Origin: Acetobacterium wieringae
GTDB taxonomy: Bacteria > Bacillota > Clostridia > Eubacteriales > Eubacteriaceae
Assembly: GCF_026646375.1 (NCBI RefSeq)
Contig: NZ_JAIPPU010000003.1
Location: 62,001 to 126,000 of the forward strand
Direction of reading: 5' to 3'
Length of the DNA stretch: 64,000 nt
Position 1 is the stretch's first letter. Every line of letters starts with the position of its first letter. The notes beneath the pieces are model-generated. The model searched no databases, was not told where the DNA came from, and saw only the letters and a program-made list of their open reading frames with translations. A program made the position numbers and the translations under genes. Below are positions 5,978 to 15,265 of the stretch, piece after piece.

Positions 5978-8905
5978 TTATTTTTCATCAGTTATTTCAA
6001 AGATTCGATTAAAAATGCTTTCTGCCACTACAGAATCCAGTGGTTTACTGAAAAGATAGCCCTGAATATAGTCACAACCGCCGCGTTTTAATTCCCAATA
6101 TTGATCCCAATCCTCGATTCCCTCTGCGGTAATTTCTAGCTTTAGACTGTGTGCTAATGAAATTAGACTATCCATAACATGATTGTTTTTGAGATTCAGA
6201 AATTTTTCATTGATGGATTTATCCAACTTAACTTTATCAACCGGTATATATGTCAGATAATTTAGCGATGAATAGCCGGTACCAAAGTCATCCAGGGCGA
6301 TTTTAAAACCAGCATCTTTTAATCCCTGTAAAAAAGACATCGTTTCAGTATCATTCTCCAACAGAATGCTTTCTGTAATTTCGAATTCAATCATTTCTGG
6401 TTTAACTGAATAAGCCGTTATAAGTTGCCCCAGATATGCGATAAAATCTTTATCCTTCAATTGCTTACTGGAATAATTAATCGCAATTATTTTTTCTCCG
6501 AGCCCCATATCTCGCCATTTAGCAAATTGTTCAATAGCAGTTTTAGCAACCCAACGGCCGATATTAATAATCAGACCGGTATCTTCTGCAATTGGGATAA
6601 ATTGATCTGGTCGGATGTTATGATCTTTAAATCGCAATAATGCTTCGAACCCATGGATTTGAGCTGAGCGCAAGTCGACTTGTGGCTGATAGAGAAGTTT
6701 GAAACCATCTGTTTCTAAGGCTTCTCGAATAATCGCTTCTATTTCGATTCGAGTATTTATAATATCTTTCATTTCAGAGTAAAAAAAGATGTAGTTGTTT
6801 TTGCCGCTATGTTTAACATGATACATCGCTGTATCGGCATTCATTATTATTTGATTGATATCACAACTGTCTTCCGGAAAACAGGTTAATCCCATACTGA
6901 TATTGATATTATTGGCTTTGTCGTTGAGTACAAATGTTTTGTCAAAGGCTGCTTTTGTAGTTTGGGCGAATTTTTCAACTTCCTGCGTTCCATTAACATT
7001 TTTCAATAAAATCAGGAATTCATCACCGCCAAAACGGGAAACAAATGTCTTTTCGTTGGATATGTTACTGAGTCGATGGGCAATCATCTTTAAGATCTCA
7101 TCACCATAGACGTGACCCTGGGTATCATTGATCGCTTTAAAGTTATCGATATCAAACAATAAAACGGCTCCAGGTTTGCCAGAGTCCAATGCATCAGAGA
7201 GTTTTTCTAAAAAACTCATTCGATTTGGTAAATCGGTTAAAAAATCATGGGTAGCAAGGTATTCAATATAGTCTTCCTGTTCCTTCATTCGTGTCGTATC
7301 CATAAGAATTCCATGAATTTGTTTAATAACACCATTTCCCTGGGATATTCCTCTGCCCCGGAATAATATCCATTTCACTTTATTATTCTCATCGTTAATG
7401 GGAATCTGAATATCAATCTCATTTTTACGCCCATCACAGTACGATTGTATTTCAGATAATAATCTGTTTTTGTGTTCCGGATCAGTTAATCGACCCAATA
7501 AATCTTCAAATTTTTCATTTTCATTGAGGATTCGATTGACATAAGAAATGTTATCAGATATCAAAATTTGGTTGGTATCTAAATCCAATTCCCAAACAGC
7601 ACTGTTTGTAATTTCTGTAGCAATGGCATATTTCTGGTTCAGGATTCCGACCTCCTTGAGACTTTTTTCGATAACCTCATACTGTGATCTTAATTTGTCT
7701 TCTGTTTTTTCAAGATCATCATTGGTTATTTTCAGTTTTTCATAACTTTCCTGTAATTGTTTTTGAATGGCACGCCGTTTTAAATTATCGACGATAAGAA
7801 TTAATGAAACAATCAAAAGAAAAAGTATCAGAACCCCGATGCTAACAAAAAATTCCCGGTATTTTTCCAGGAGCGAAGGTTCTTTATTAATTAATACCGC
7901 ATTTTGGGGAATCAACGTCTCGGGAATATTGTATTTTTTAATGAGATCATAATCAAATATATAGTAATAGGGTGTATCCTCAATGAGACCCATTGACTCC
8001 ACGGACTTGCCATTTAATATATCCATGATCAAATTACCAGAGATCCGTCCAAATCCCTCATAGTCAATCAGTTTTCCGCCCAATATGCCTTCGCCAATAC
8101 CGCCAATACTGGTTCGATAGACCGGTATCGTGGTATTATCTTTTAAAAACTGATATTGATCACTTAAGTCTTTGACAACACCGTTTTTGTCCTGATTCAT
8201 ACTCAGATATAAAAGAATTGTATCGTTATCCAGATTTTTAAGCACTTCCGCAAACTCAGCAAAGGTATAATCCGATACGTTTAAAACTCGAAAATCAAGA
8301 TCGTTGAATTCACTTTGAGTAGCCAGAAATTGCCCCTGATCACCTTGTCCGGTCAGGGATGAGTCCACAATACCAATAACTTGTGAAGCTTCGGGATTGA
8401 ATTTATTGGCGATTTTAATCGTTTCGACCATTGAAAATTTTTCGAACATTCCGGTAAAGTAAGGGCTTTCAGCCGCTGACTTTCCCCGATCGAAGTCATT
8501 GATTCCGAAAAAAACCACTGGTGTTTGGGGAAACAGCGTATCGTGATAATCAATCATAAACTGCAAGGCATTATCATCTCCAACGAGTACGGCGTCATAA
8601 GGCGGTAGATTTTTTAATTTATAAGCAAGATTTTCATAAAACAGTTGTTTGTTCTCCGCAGTATCCAGCCGTTTTGTATCCATATATTCGATATCCAGAC
8701 TGACTTTCTCATCAAGGGCAGATTGAATCCCCTTGATTTGCAGCGGAACCGTTGGGAAACTTTCACTGTATGAACTGATAAACAACACCCGTTTATTTTC
8801 ATTAAGGGCATGGCCGATCATTGGAAAACAGAGCAACAAAATCATGCTTGTAAAAGCGACTCCCAATATTACTGTAATGATGATTTTTTTTAATTGAATT
8901 CTCAT
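5978..8905 (-). CDS. Membrane GGDEF-EAL protein with an ABC substrate-binding-like sensor
   Basis: 975 residues. An N-terminal membrane segment leads to an extracytoplasmic domain of about 300 residues resembling ABC_sub_bind sensors (RVLFISSYSESFPTVPLQ, PVVFFGINDFD). A transmembrane helix lies near 352-373, then a coiled coil, a PAS-like domain, GGDEF and EAL. The GGDEF active site is intact (FDIDNFKAINDTQGH, RFGGDEF), with the Asp of GHxxGD that fits c-di-GMP rather than hybrid cGAMP synthases. EAL motifs are also intact (FEALLRF, ALDDFGTGYSS, AEGIE). It could make or degrade c-di-GMP in response to an external ligand and may feed the upstream riboswitches. GGAG precedes the ATG. Confidence 0.9.
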   Translation of the reverse strand: MRIQLKKIIITVILGVAFTSMILLLCFPMIGHALNENKRVLFISSYSESFPTVPLQIKGIQSALDEKVSLDIEYMDTKRLDTAENKQLFYENLAYKLKNLPPYDAVLVGDDNALQFMIDYHDTLFPQTPVVFFGINDFDRGKSAAESPYFTGMFEKFSMVETIKIANKFNPEASQVIGIVDSSLTGQGDQGQFLATQSEFNDLDFRVLNVSDYTFAEFAEVLKNLDNDTILLYLSMNQDKNGVVKDLSDQYQFLKDNTTIPVYRTSIGGIGEGILGGKLIDYEGFGRISGNLIMDILNGKSVESMGLIEDTPYYYIFDYDLIKKYNIPETLIPQNAVLINKEPSLLEKYREFFVSIGVLILFLLIVSLILIVDNLKRRAIQKQLQESYEKLKITNDDLEKTEDKLRSQYEVIEKSLKEVGILNQKYAIATEITNSAVWELDLDTNQILISDNISYVNRILNENEKFEDLLGRLTDPEHKNRLLSEIQSYCDGRKNEIDIQIPINDENNKVKWILFRGRGISQGNGVIKQIHGILMDTTRMKEQEDYIEYLATHDFLTDLPNRMSFLEKLSDALDSGKPGAVLLFDIDNFKAINDTQGHVYGDEILKMIAHRLSNISNEKTFVSRFGGDEFLILLKNVNGTQEVEKFAQTTKAAFDKTFVLNDKANNINISMGLTCFPEDSCDINQIIMNADTAMYHVKHSGKNNYIFFYSEMKDIINTRIEIEAIIREALETDGFKLLYQPQVDLRSAQIHGFEALLRFKDHNIRPDQFIPIAEDTGLIINIGRWVAKTAIEQFAKWRDMGLGEKIIAINYSSKQLKDKDFIAYLGQLITAYSVKPEMIEFEITESILLENDTETMSFLQGLKDAGFKIALDDFGTGYSSLNYLTYIPVDKVKLDKSINEKFLNLKNNHVMDSLISLAHSLKLEITAEGIEDWDQYWELKRGGCDYIQGYLFSKPLDSVVAESIFNRIFEITDEK

Positions 8906-8996
8906 GGTGAGCTCTCCTTTGTTTTGATCACTTTGTACTTATCCGGTACAAATCAGGATTTGATTAGTTCTATATCCCAATATGACGATGCGTTAT

Positions 8997-10175
8997 CTAT
9001 TGCTGCTTTTTTAAAATAAACTGCCGACTAAGTGCAAATACTGCTGCCAATAGCAGTAAGATAAGCGATGCGATCATAAATTTAATACTCGGATCTTGAT
9101 CAGGAATCTGGAACGCTACCCAATCAAAGATTAATGGTGAGACAAACATTCCTAAATTGACCGCTGCCGTTACCAATGCAATGGCAGTGGATTGTATCTC
9201 TTTTTTTACAGCGTTGGCAGCCAGATAAATTCCGGTTGGCATAACAACACCTATTCCAAAGCCGATAAAAAGAGCGGCGACACAGATGCTGGCTAACGAC
9301 CCCAGAAAAAATATTAGTCCCATCCCCAGTCCCACAACTGCGATTCCGACGGTTATGGTCATTGTTTTTAGGCGGCGAATGATATGGCTGTAACGAAAAC
9401 CAGTGATCATTCCAGCTACTGATACCAGAGCATTGATAATGCCACTGAGCGTCGCATCCCCATAACCCTTGCTCACTACCAGCAAGGCTATGTTAGTCTG
9501 AAAAACAAAAAAGCAACTACCAAATAAAAAGATGATCAGGGAAATAAAATAGACAGCACTACTCAGTTTCTCAGAGCGATTTGCTGCTTTTGGATGGGTT
9601 GATGAAAGCGGCTGGTCATGTGGCAGGTATTTTATTACGATCAGCAGAATCGGTAGAAAAACCAGATAAACCAGATAAGCTGTATTCCATTTTATATTTG
9701 CCAGTAGGCCGGAAGTAAACAGCAGCACCATGCTACCGCCGTTAAGAAACGCCGATTGGAGTCCCATCATCGTTCCGCTTTCTTCGCCAGAAAAATAAAC
9801 TGTTATTAAAGCAAGGGTCATGGTTGCATTAATTCCTTGAGCGACACCAATTACAACACTGGAAAGCCATAAATATTCAATCGCCAGCGGCCCCAGGATC
9901 AAACCCATTAATCCGCCAGAGAGACCGCAAGTTAGACTAAAGATGACAAGAGTCTTTTTTGAGATCCGCATCGATAGTGGCCCTGCCGCAAATGCAAAAA
10001 TCAGACCCATTAATGCAGGCAGAGTCAAAACCAATTGAATCATGGTTTCTGCCGCATTGGGATAATACTCTTTGATATCGGCAAGAATGGCGGAAGCGGT
10101 CATTGATATCATTAAAAGTGATGCAACTGATAAAATAGCCAGTTTAATTTGTTTTTTCTCCAATAGCGACTCCAT
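8997..10175 (-). CDS. MFS transporter
   Basis: 392 residues with about twelve hydrophobic segments. The loop AAGPLSMRISKKTLVIFS between segments 2 and 3 is of the major facilitator type, and internal symmetry is visible. The substrate cannot be deduced; family and size fit drug or metabolite exporters. It is a single gene, separated from the GGDEF-EAL gene by about 90 bases. Confidence 0.82.
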   Translation of the reverse strand: MESLLEKKQIKLAILSVASLLMISMTASAILADIKEYYPNAAETMIQLVLTLPALMGLIFAFAAGPLSMRISKKTLVIFSLTCGLSGGLMGLILGPLAIEYLWLSSVVIGVAQGINATMTLALITVYFSGEESGTMMGLQSAFLNGGSMVLLFTSGLLANIKWNTAYLVYLVFLPILLIVIKYLPHDQPLSSTHPKAANRSEKLSSAVYFISLIIFLFGSCFFVFQTNIALLVVSKGYGDATLSGIINALVSVAGMITGFRYSHIIRRLKTMTITVGIAVVGLGMGLIFFLGSLASICVAALFIGFGIGVVMPTGIYLAANAVKKEIQSTAIALVTAAVNLGMFVSPLIFDWVAFQIPDQDPSIKFMIASLILLLLAAVFALSRQFILKKQQ

Positions 10176-10337
10176 TTTTCAGTACAGATTTGTTTCTTGT
10201 TTCAGTATGATTCTTACCCCCGATATACGCAAATATTCGAAGGCTCAAGTTTCAATGTCCAACAATGTTTTTCATGACGGATGATAACGATCGTGATTTA
10301 TAGCTTTCATTCACTTAAACAGTATTTCGTTTTGAAC

Positions 10338-10367
10338 AAAAAAAGAGAGGTTTTTCCTCTCTTAATT
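10338..10367 (-). terminator. Terminator downstream of the glyoxalase gene
   Basis: On the minus strand AAGAGAGG-AAAAA-CCTCTCTT is followed by a T run. It sits about 15 bases after the stop of the gene ending at 10379. Confidence 0.85.
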
Positions 10368-10378
10368 ATGGCAAATTT

Positions 10379-10771
10379 TTAATTGCGGATAATTTCAATT
10401 TTATAGCCGTCCGGGTCAGTAATAAAATAATACCGGGGTTTACCATCGCCGCTTAAACCTTTTGGCTGTGTGGGTTGATAGCCCTTTGCGTCGTGCGCAG
10501 CCCATGATGCCTCAAGGTCATCAACCATGACGGCTAAATGACCGTAGGCTGTACCTAAATCATAGGGAACAACCTGACCATAATTATAGGTCAGTTCCAA
10601 CTGATGACCATTGGGATTACCGTCACCTAAAAACACCAAAGTAAACTCATAAGTTGGTTCGTCCCGTCGTCGCACTTCCTCAAATCCCAGAGCCTCTTTG
10701 TAAAACGCCAACGAGCGGTTTAAATCCAATACCCGAATCATCGTATGTGCCATTTTGTAGTTTCCCATCAT
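10379..10771 (-). CDS. gloA: Lactoylglutathione lyase (glyoxalase I) family protein
   Basis: 130 residues of the VOC fold. N-terminal MAHTMIRVLDLNRSLAFYKEALGF, central QLELTYN, AYGHLAVMVDD and C-terminal YFITDPDGYKIEII place the metal ligands (His, Glu, His, Glu) as in GloA. It would isomerise the methylglyoxal-thiol hemithioacetal to the lactoyl thioester; in Firmicutes the thiol may not be glutathione. Two ATGs follow GGAG, at 10771 and 10768; either may be used. Confidence 0.88.
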   Translation of the reverse strand: MMGNYKMAHTMIRVLDLNRSLAFYKEALGFEEVRRRDEPTYEFTLVFLGDGNPNGHQLELTYNYGQVVPYDLGTAYGHLAVMVDDLEASWAAHDAKGYQPTQPKGLSGDGKPRYYFITDPDGYKIEIIRN

Positions 10772-10820
10772 ATTCTCCTTTATAATTCATATTTATGTTA
10801 TCGCAATTTTCCCGACTAAT

Positions 10821-11573
10821 TTAGGGGTTGAGCATGGTTTTATAAAATGCATAGGCTTTGGAAGATTTCCCGATGCAATAGCTGATATAATGATCCAGTA
10901 GATCACTAAGTTTTACGGCTTCTGCTGGGTCGATCTCTCGGTCTTTGAGCTGTTTAATCGGTTGTTTTAAAAAATCCCGTAGCAATTCCAGCATGGCTGG
11001 GCTTATCTTATAGAGATAGCCTGGGCTTTGCTCCCGGCAGTTCCAGCAGACCAGGCCACTTTGATCAATGCTAAAGTGGCTTAACGCCTGATCATTTTGA
11101 CAACCCATACATGTTTCCAGAACGGGACGATAGCCTAAGTAGCTGACCAGCTTCATCTGAAAGGCACCGACCAGAACCAGGTCGTTTCTGGCTTTGCCAC
11201 CGGAGATGTAGAACAACACATGGAGCAGCAGTTTTAATATCTCCGGACTTTTCTGATAAAATTCGTAGGCGTTATACATCAAGTCCAGTAAATATGAAGC
11301 CAAGGCCATTTTGATTAGATCATTCCGCAAAGGATAAAAGGCTTCGATTAAGTTTGATTGATTAATAATGCCAAAATTTTTGCCTGGATAATAGACAAAT
11401 TCACTATAGGCAAATATTTGCGTGCTGGCTAAAAGACCGCTTTTCTGACGCCGGACGCCTCGAGCGATGCATTGGATCTTACCCTCATCTTCGGTGAAAA
11501 TGGTCAAAATCTTATCCTGTTCTTTGTAGGGCTGTTCTTTGATGACCAAGCCCTTTGTTTTAATCAGTGCCAT
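10821..11573 (-). CDS. recO: DNA repair protein RecO
   Basis: 250 residues. The N-terminal OB fold (TKGLVIKEQPYKEQDKILTI), the helical part, and a zinc-binding CMGC...CWNC pair match RecO, which loads RecA with RecR in recombinational gap repair. The gene is followed by a gap rather than another gene. Its neighbours era, dgkA and ybeY form the common Firmicute block. Confidence 0.93.
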   Translation of the reverse strand: MALIKTKGLVIKEQPYKEQDKILTIFTEDEGKIQCIARGVRRQKSGLLASTQIFAYSEFVYYPGKNFGIINQSNLIEAFYPLRNDLIKMALASYLLDLMYNAYEFYQKSPEILKLLLHVLFYISGGKARNDLVLVGAFQMKLVSYLGYRPVLETCMGCQNDQALSHFSIDQSGLVCWNCREQSPGYLYKISPAMLELLRDFLKQPIKQLKDREIDPAEAVKLSDLLDHYISYCIGKSSKAYAFYKTMLNP

Positions 11574-11593
11574 ATTGCTCCAAATAGAAAGAT

Positions 11594-12490
11594 TTATTCA
11601 AAATAGCCTAAATCCTTCAGATCAAAATTCTTATCCCGCCAATCTGTGCGAACCTTCACCCAGAGCTGCAAATTGATTTGGGTTTTGAGGAAAAATTCAA
11701 TATCTTTACGGGCTTGTGAGCCAATCTTGGTCAGCATCGAGCCGCCCTTACCGATCAGGATACCCTTGTGCGTTTTGCGTTCGCAGAAAATGGTGGCTTC
11801 AATGTCAATGATATCTTTCCCTTTTCGGGGTTTCATGGCTGTCACTTCAACTGCAATACCATGGGGCACCTCATCATTTAACAGGTTTAGGATCTTCTCC
11901 CGGATCAGCTCCTGGACAATCCAACGTTCGGATTGATCAATAATCATATCGGCCGGGAAAAACATTGGGCCCGGACTGAGCAGATCGGTAATCAGATCCA
12001 GTAGTTCTTTGACACCATCTCCCTGAGCCGCCGATATTGGAATGATTGCCTTTAAAAAATCGTATTTCTGATAAGCCGCAATGGTATTTAGAAGTTCTTC
12101 TTTGGGCAGAAGATCAATTTTATTAATGACTAAAATAACTGGGGTCTTGCTGGCCTTGAGTTTTTCCAAAATGTACTGATCGCCCGGCCCGATTTTTGTT
12201 TCGGGTTCGACCAGGTATAAAACCACATCTACATCAGCAACGGTATTTTCCGCCGCTTTTTGCATGTAGTCTCCTAACCGGTTTTTGGGACGGTGCATTC
12301 CCGGAGTGTCAATAAAAACCATTTGGGCCAGCTCATCGGTATAAATACAACGAATCGCATTGCGGGTGGTTTGGGGTTTGGCTGAGGTAATTACCAGCTT
12401 CTCTCCCATAATATTATTAAGCAAGGTCGATTTTCCGACATTCGGACGACCGACGATGCTGATAAATCCGGATTTAAAGTTTTCATTCAT
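11594..12490 (-). CDS. era: GTPase Era
   Basis: 298 residues. G1 GRPNVGKST, switch II DTPGMH and G4 NKID are present, and the C-terminal KH domain contains ILIGKGGSMLTKIGSQARKD. Era assists 30S subunit assembly by binding near the 3' end of 16S rRNA. It lies between recO and dgkA with about 20-base gaps, so the block is probably co-transcribed. Confidence 0.96.
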   Translation of the reverse strand: MNENFKSGFISIVGRPNVGKSTLLNNIMGEKLVITSAKPQTTRNAIRCIYTDELAQMVFIDTPGMHRPKNRLGDYMQKAAENTVADVDVVLYLVEPETKIGPGDQYILEKLKASKTPVILVINKIDLLPKEELLNTIAAYQKYDFLKAIIPISAAQGDGVKELLDLITDLLSPGPMFFPADMIIDQSERWIVQELIREKILNLLNDEVPHGIAVEVTAMKPRKGKDIIDIEATIFCERKTHKGILIGKGGSMLTKIGSQARKDIEFFLKTQINLQLWVKVRTDWRDKNFDLKDLGYFE

Positions 12491-12510
12491 GATTCACATT
12501 CTTTCTCTGG

Positions 12511-12894
12511 TTAAAAAAACCAATTGATAATTTTGGGTAAAAAGATAATCAGCCCCACGCATATTGACATGACAGCCGCCACCATTACAGCGCCGGCGGC
12601 AGTGTCTTTAGCAACCTTGGCCAGATGATGATATTTTTCGGTATAAAGATCCACCAGAGTTTCGATGGCGGTATTGATAATTTCGAGGATAAAAACAAAG
12701 CCAATTACAATCACCAGAGCCAGCCATTCATAGCTTTCGATTTTAAAGATAAAACCGCAGGCCACCGCCAATAAACCGATGCCAACGTGAATGCGCATAT
12801 TCGGCTGGGTTTTGAAGGTATGTAAAATACCTTCAATGGCAAAGGAAAAACTCTTTTGTAGCTTTCGTCTGATCGTTCCCACCTCCCGATTCAT
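12511..12894 (-). CDS. dgkA: Diacylglycerol/undecaprenol kinase family protein
   Basis: 127 residues with three membrane helices. Motifs EIINTAIETLVDLY and AKVAKDTAAGAVMVAA are those of the DgkA family. Gram-positive members mostly phosphorylate undecaprenol for cell wall synthesis; that is family knowledge. It sits between era and ybeY, as in many Firmicutes. Confidence 0.9.
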   Translation of the reverse strand: MNREVGTIRRKLQKSFSFAIEGILHTFKTQPNMRIHVGIGLLAVACGFIFKIESYEWLALVIVIGFVFILEIINTAIETLVDLYTEKYHHLAKVAKDTAAGAVMVAAVMSICVGLIIFLPKIINWFF

Positions 12895-12928
12895 TTGCTT
12901 GATGAAAGGATGCTAGTTGAGCGCGGCG

Positions 12929-13396
12929 TTAGTTGTCACCCATGATTTCTTTTTCAATACGACGCATCACCGATTTTTCATCATCTTCCAGATGATCATA
13001 ACCCAACAGGTGCAAGACACTGTGCACCGACAGATAGGAAAGCTCCCGGGTCAGGGTATTCCCGTATTCTTTGGCCTGAGTTTCAGCCTGTTTAATGCAG
13101 ATAACAATATCACCAAGTAAAAGGGGCAGAAAAGGATTCTCTTTGATAATTCGCTCCCGATTATGCATGAAATCTTCATACATTGGAAACGACAGAACAT
13201 CGGTGACACTATCTTTATCCCGGTAGTCCCGATTCAAATCGTTTATTTCGGAGGTACTGACAAATGAAAAACTCACTTCACACTCCACTTCAATTTCCTG
13301 GTGAAGCAGCGTTCGTAACATTGCATCTTCGACCTCTTCCAATACCGTTTCATCTATTTCAAAACCACTGCGGTTATCATAAGCGACTACTAGCAT
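12929..13396 (-). CDS. ybeY: Endoribonuclease YbeY (rRNA maturation factor)
   Basis: 155 residues. The zinc motif HxxxHxxxxxH is visible as HSVLHLLGYDH, with SFPMYED and LLGDIVICI upstream. YbeY acts in 16S rRNA 3' end maturation and ribosome quality control. It is the first gene of the ybeY-dgkA-era-recO block after the phosphatase gene. Confidence 0.94.
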   Translation of the reverse strand: MLVVAYDNRSGFEIDETVLEEVEDAMLRTLLHQEIEVECEVSFSFVSTSEINDLNRDYRDKDSVTDVLSFPMYEDFMHNRERIIKENPFLPLLLGDIVICIKQAETQAKEYGNTLTRELSYLSVHSVLHLLGYDHLEDDEKSVMRRIEKEIMGDN

Positions 13397-13418
13397 TTTA
13401 GTTCCTCTCTGAATTTTG

Positions 13419-14126
13419 TTATTTCTTTTTTATGTGGGCTGCTTTAGCTTTCGCTTCGGCTCGTGCTGCCGCCCGCATGGCTGATTTTTTGGTATCCGTC
13501 AAGGGGGTTGGGTGTGGGATCAGTTCATCATAGGGTGGGGTGGTCATATGGGATAGCATCCCAAAGCCGTGATTATAATCAATCATCGTGATACTACCCA
13601 ATTTAATGTCGAAATGCCATTTACAGTCCAGCGGCAGATTCAGCATATTGGTCAACATGCCGTGAATAGTACCACCGTGAGCCACCATCAAAACCGTTTC
13701 GCCTTCGGTTAGTTCGGTTAAAAATTCGGCGCAAAGATCATGATATTCCCGTTGGCTCTGACCCTGGGGAACTTTGTAATTTATATAATTTGACATCCAT
13801 TGATCCCATTCTGACTGAAAAATTTCGATGCATTCGTCACGGGTTTTTCCTTCAAAGATTCCGAAGTTAAATTCCCGGAGGCGGTGATCGACTTGAATCT
13901 CTTTCCCGGTTACTGCTCCCACTGCTTGGGCAATTTTGTAAGCCCTGGTTGTTGGACTGGCAAAGATTTTATCAAATGACAGTTTCTTATCCAAGGCAAT
14001 TAATTCTTCCACCAGAATTTCTTTCATGGCCTCGCCTCGGGGCGTATAGTCGGATTCGGTATGGCCATTGAGGCGATGTTCCACATTTCCAAAAGTTTCT
14101 ACATGTCTAACTAATACAAGTTTCAT
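13419..14126 (-). CDS. Histidine phosphatase family protein
   Basis: 235 residues. LVRHVETFGNVEHRLNG carries the phosphohistidine (RHxxT) and FASPTTRAYKIAQ plus MVAHGGTIHGML complete the catalytic site of the phosphoglycerate mutase-like phosphatases. The C-terminus is an Ala/Lys-rich basic tail (AMRAAARAEAKAKAAHIKKK) not typical of the family. The substrate is unknown. It lies 22 bases upstream of ybeY on the same strand. Confidence 0.85.
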   Translation of the reverse strand: MKLVLVRHVETFGNVEHRLNGHTESDYTPRGEAMKEILVEELIALDKKLSFDKIFASPTTRAYKIAQAVGAVTGKEIQVDHRLREFNFGIFEGKTRDECIEIFQSEWDQWMSNYINYKVPQGQSQREYHDLCAEFLTELTEGETVLMVAHGGTIHGMLTNMLNLPLDCKWHFDIKLGSITMIDYNHGFGMLSHMTTPPYDELIPHPTPLTDTKKSAMRAAARAEAKAKAAHIKKK

Positions 14127-14199
14127 TTATTCGTCCTTATGTGATTTATATACTTCTTCTCTATTATAACTCATTTTAATCAGGGAAACCAAAATATTT

Positions 14200-14228
14200 T
14201 TGCCATCCTCGATCTTTTTAGTTATAAT
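14200..14228 (+). promoter_or_regulatory. Promoter of the DMT transporter gene
   Basis: TTGCCA at 14200-14205 and TATAAT at 14223-14228 are separated by 17 bases. The gene start lies 30 bases downstream. Confidence 0.75.
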
Positions 14229-14257
14229 TAATCTAGTACCTTAGAAAGGACGTCACC

Positions 14258-15187
14258 ATGGAAAAAATAAAAAAACAAGCGCTTTACGCTGATCTGGGTC
14301 TGGTCGCTGTGGCATTTGTATGGGGCAGCGGTTTTGTTGCTTCAAAAAATGCCCTGGACTCCATGTCACCGATGATGCTGATGGCAGTCAGATTTACAGT
14401 TGCCGCCCTATTATCCGGATTTATCTTCCGAAAAAATTTACAGAATCTCTCTAAAGATACCTTCAAGGCCGGTTGTGTGATCGGGTTTTTTCTGTTCACA
14501 GCTTTTGCCGCCCAGATGATTGGTCTGCAATATATGCTGGCCGGAAAACAGGCCTTTTTAACAGCGACCAATGTGATTATGGTGCCTTTTATTTATTGGG
14601 CTGTTAAAAAACATCGGCCAGATCAGTATAATTTTGTAGCTGCCTTTATTATGCTGCTGGGACTGGCCTTGTTGACCATCGATTTTTCGGTTGGTTTTTC
14701 CTTTAATCCCGGGGACGCCCTTACACTGTTGTGTGCCTTATTATACGCCTGTCATATTGTCGCCGTGGGGATTTACTCAAAGGAACATGATCCCATCGCC
14801 TTGACAGTGATTCAACTGGGTTTTGCGGCAGTCGTATCCTTAGCCTATGTTTTACTAGCTGGTGAATTTACTCTGGCGATCCCACTAAACGGTCTTCTCA
14901 ATGGCTTTTATCTTGGGATATTTTGTACATTCCTCGCATTTTTGGGACAAACGGTGGCCCAAAAATATACTAATTCTACTCATGCCGCCATTATCCTTAG
15001 TCTTGAAGCAGTCTTTGGCAGTCTGTTATCCATCATGATCCTTGGCGACGATTTTACGTTCATGATGTTTTTGGGTTGTCTGGTTATTTTTATGGGCATC
15101 CTTACCGCCGAAACCAAGTGGTCTTTTTTAAAAACAGTATTTCTTAAAACAAAACGGGATAATCCGGAAAAAATTACCGAGATTTAG
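14258..15187 (+). CDS. EamA/DMT superfamily transporter
   Basis: 309 residues with ten hydrophobic segments in two EamA repeats. The start ADLGLVAVAFVWGSGFVASK and the second-half motif EAVFGSLLSIMILGDDFTF are typical. The substrate cannot be told; relatives export amino acids or metabolites. GAAAGGA precedes the ATG. The gene has its own promoter and ends in a hairpin shared with the next gene's ribosome binding site. Confidence 0.88.
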   Translation: MEKIKKQALYADLGLVAVAFVWGSGFVASKNALDSMSPMMLMAVRFTVAALLSGFIFRKNLQNLSKDTFKAGCVIGFFLFTAFAAQMIGLQYMLAGKQAFLTATNVIMVPFIYWAVKKHRPDQYNFVAAFIMLLGLALLTIDFSVGFSFNPGDALTLLCALLYACHIVAVGIYSKEHDPIALTVIQLGFAAVVSLAYVLLAGEFTLAIPLNGLLNGFYLGIFCTFLAFLGQTVAQKYTNSTHAAIILSLEAVFGSLLSIMILGDDFTFMMFLGCLVIFMGILTAETKWSFLKTVFLKTKRDNPEKITEI

Positions 15188-15194
15188 CTTTTTC

Positions 15195-15224
15195 TTTACA
15201 GATTAATTCTCAATATGCTATGAT
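15195..15224 (+). promoter_or_regulatory. Candidate promoter of the NMO-like gene
   Basis: TTTACA at 15195-15200 and TATGAT at 15219-15224 with an 18-base spacer. The predicted start, about 15231, falls at the end of the 5' arm of the adjacent hairpin. Confidence 0.5.
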
Positions 15225-15225
15225 T

Positions 15226-15265
15226 ACCTCCAATCGCAAAATAATTGCAAAGGAGGTTTTTTTTT
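15226..15265 (+). terminator. Hairpin that is both a terminator and a ribosome-binding-site lock
   Basis: ACCTCC (15226-15231) pairs with GGAGGT, and inner GCAA pairs with TTGC; nine T follow. The 3' arm is the Shine-Dalgarno sequence of the next gene. Read-through from the transporter gene would terminate or have the site masked, while a transcript from the local promoter lacks the 5' arm. Confidence 0.55.
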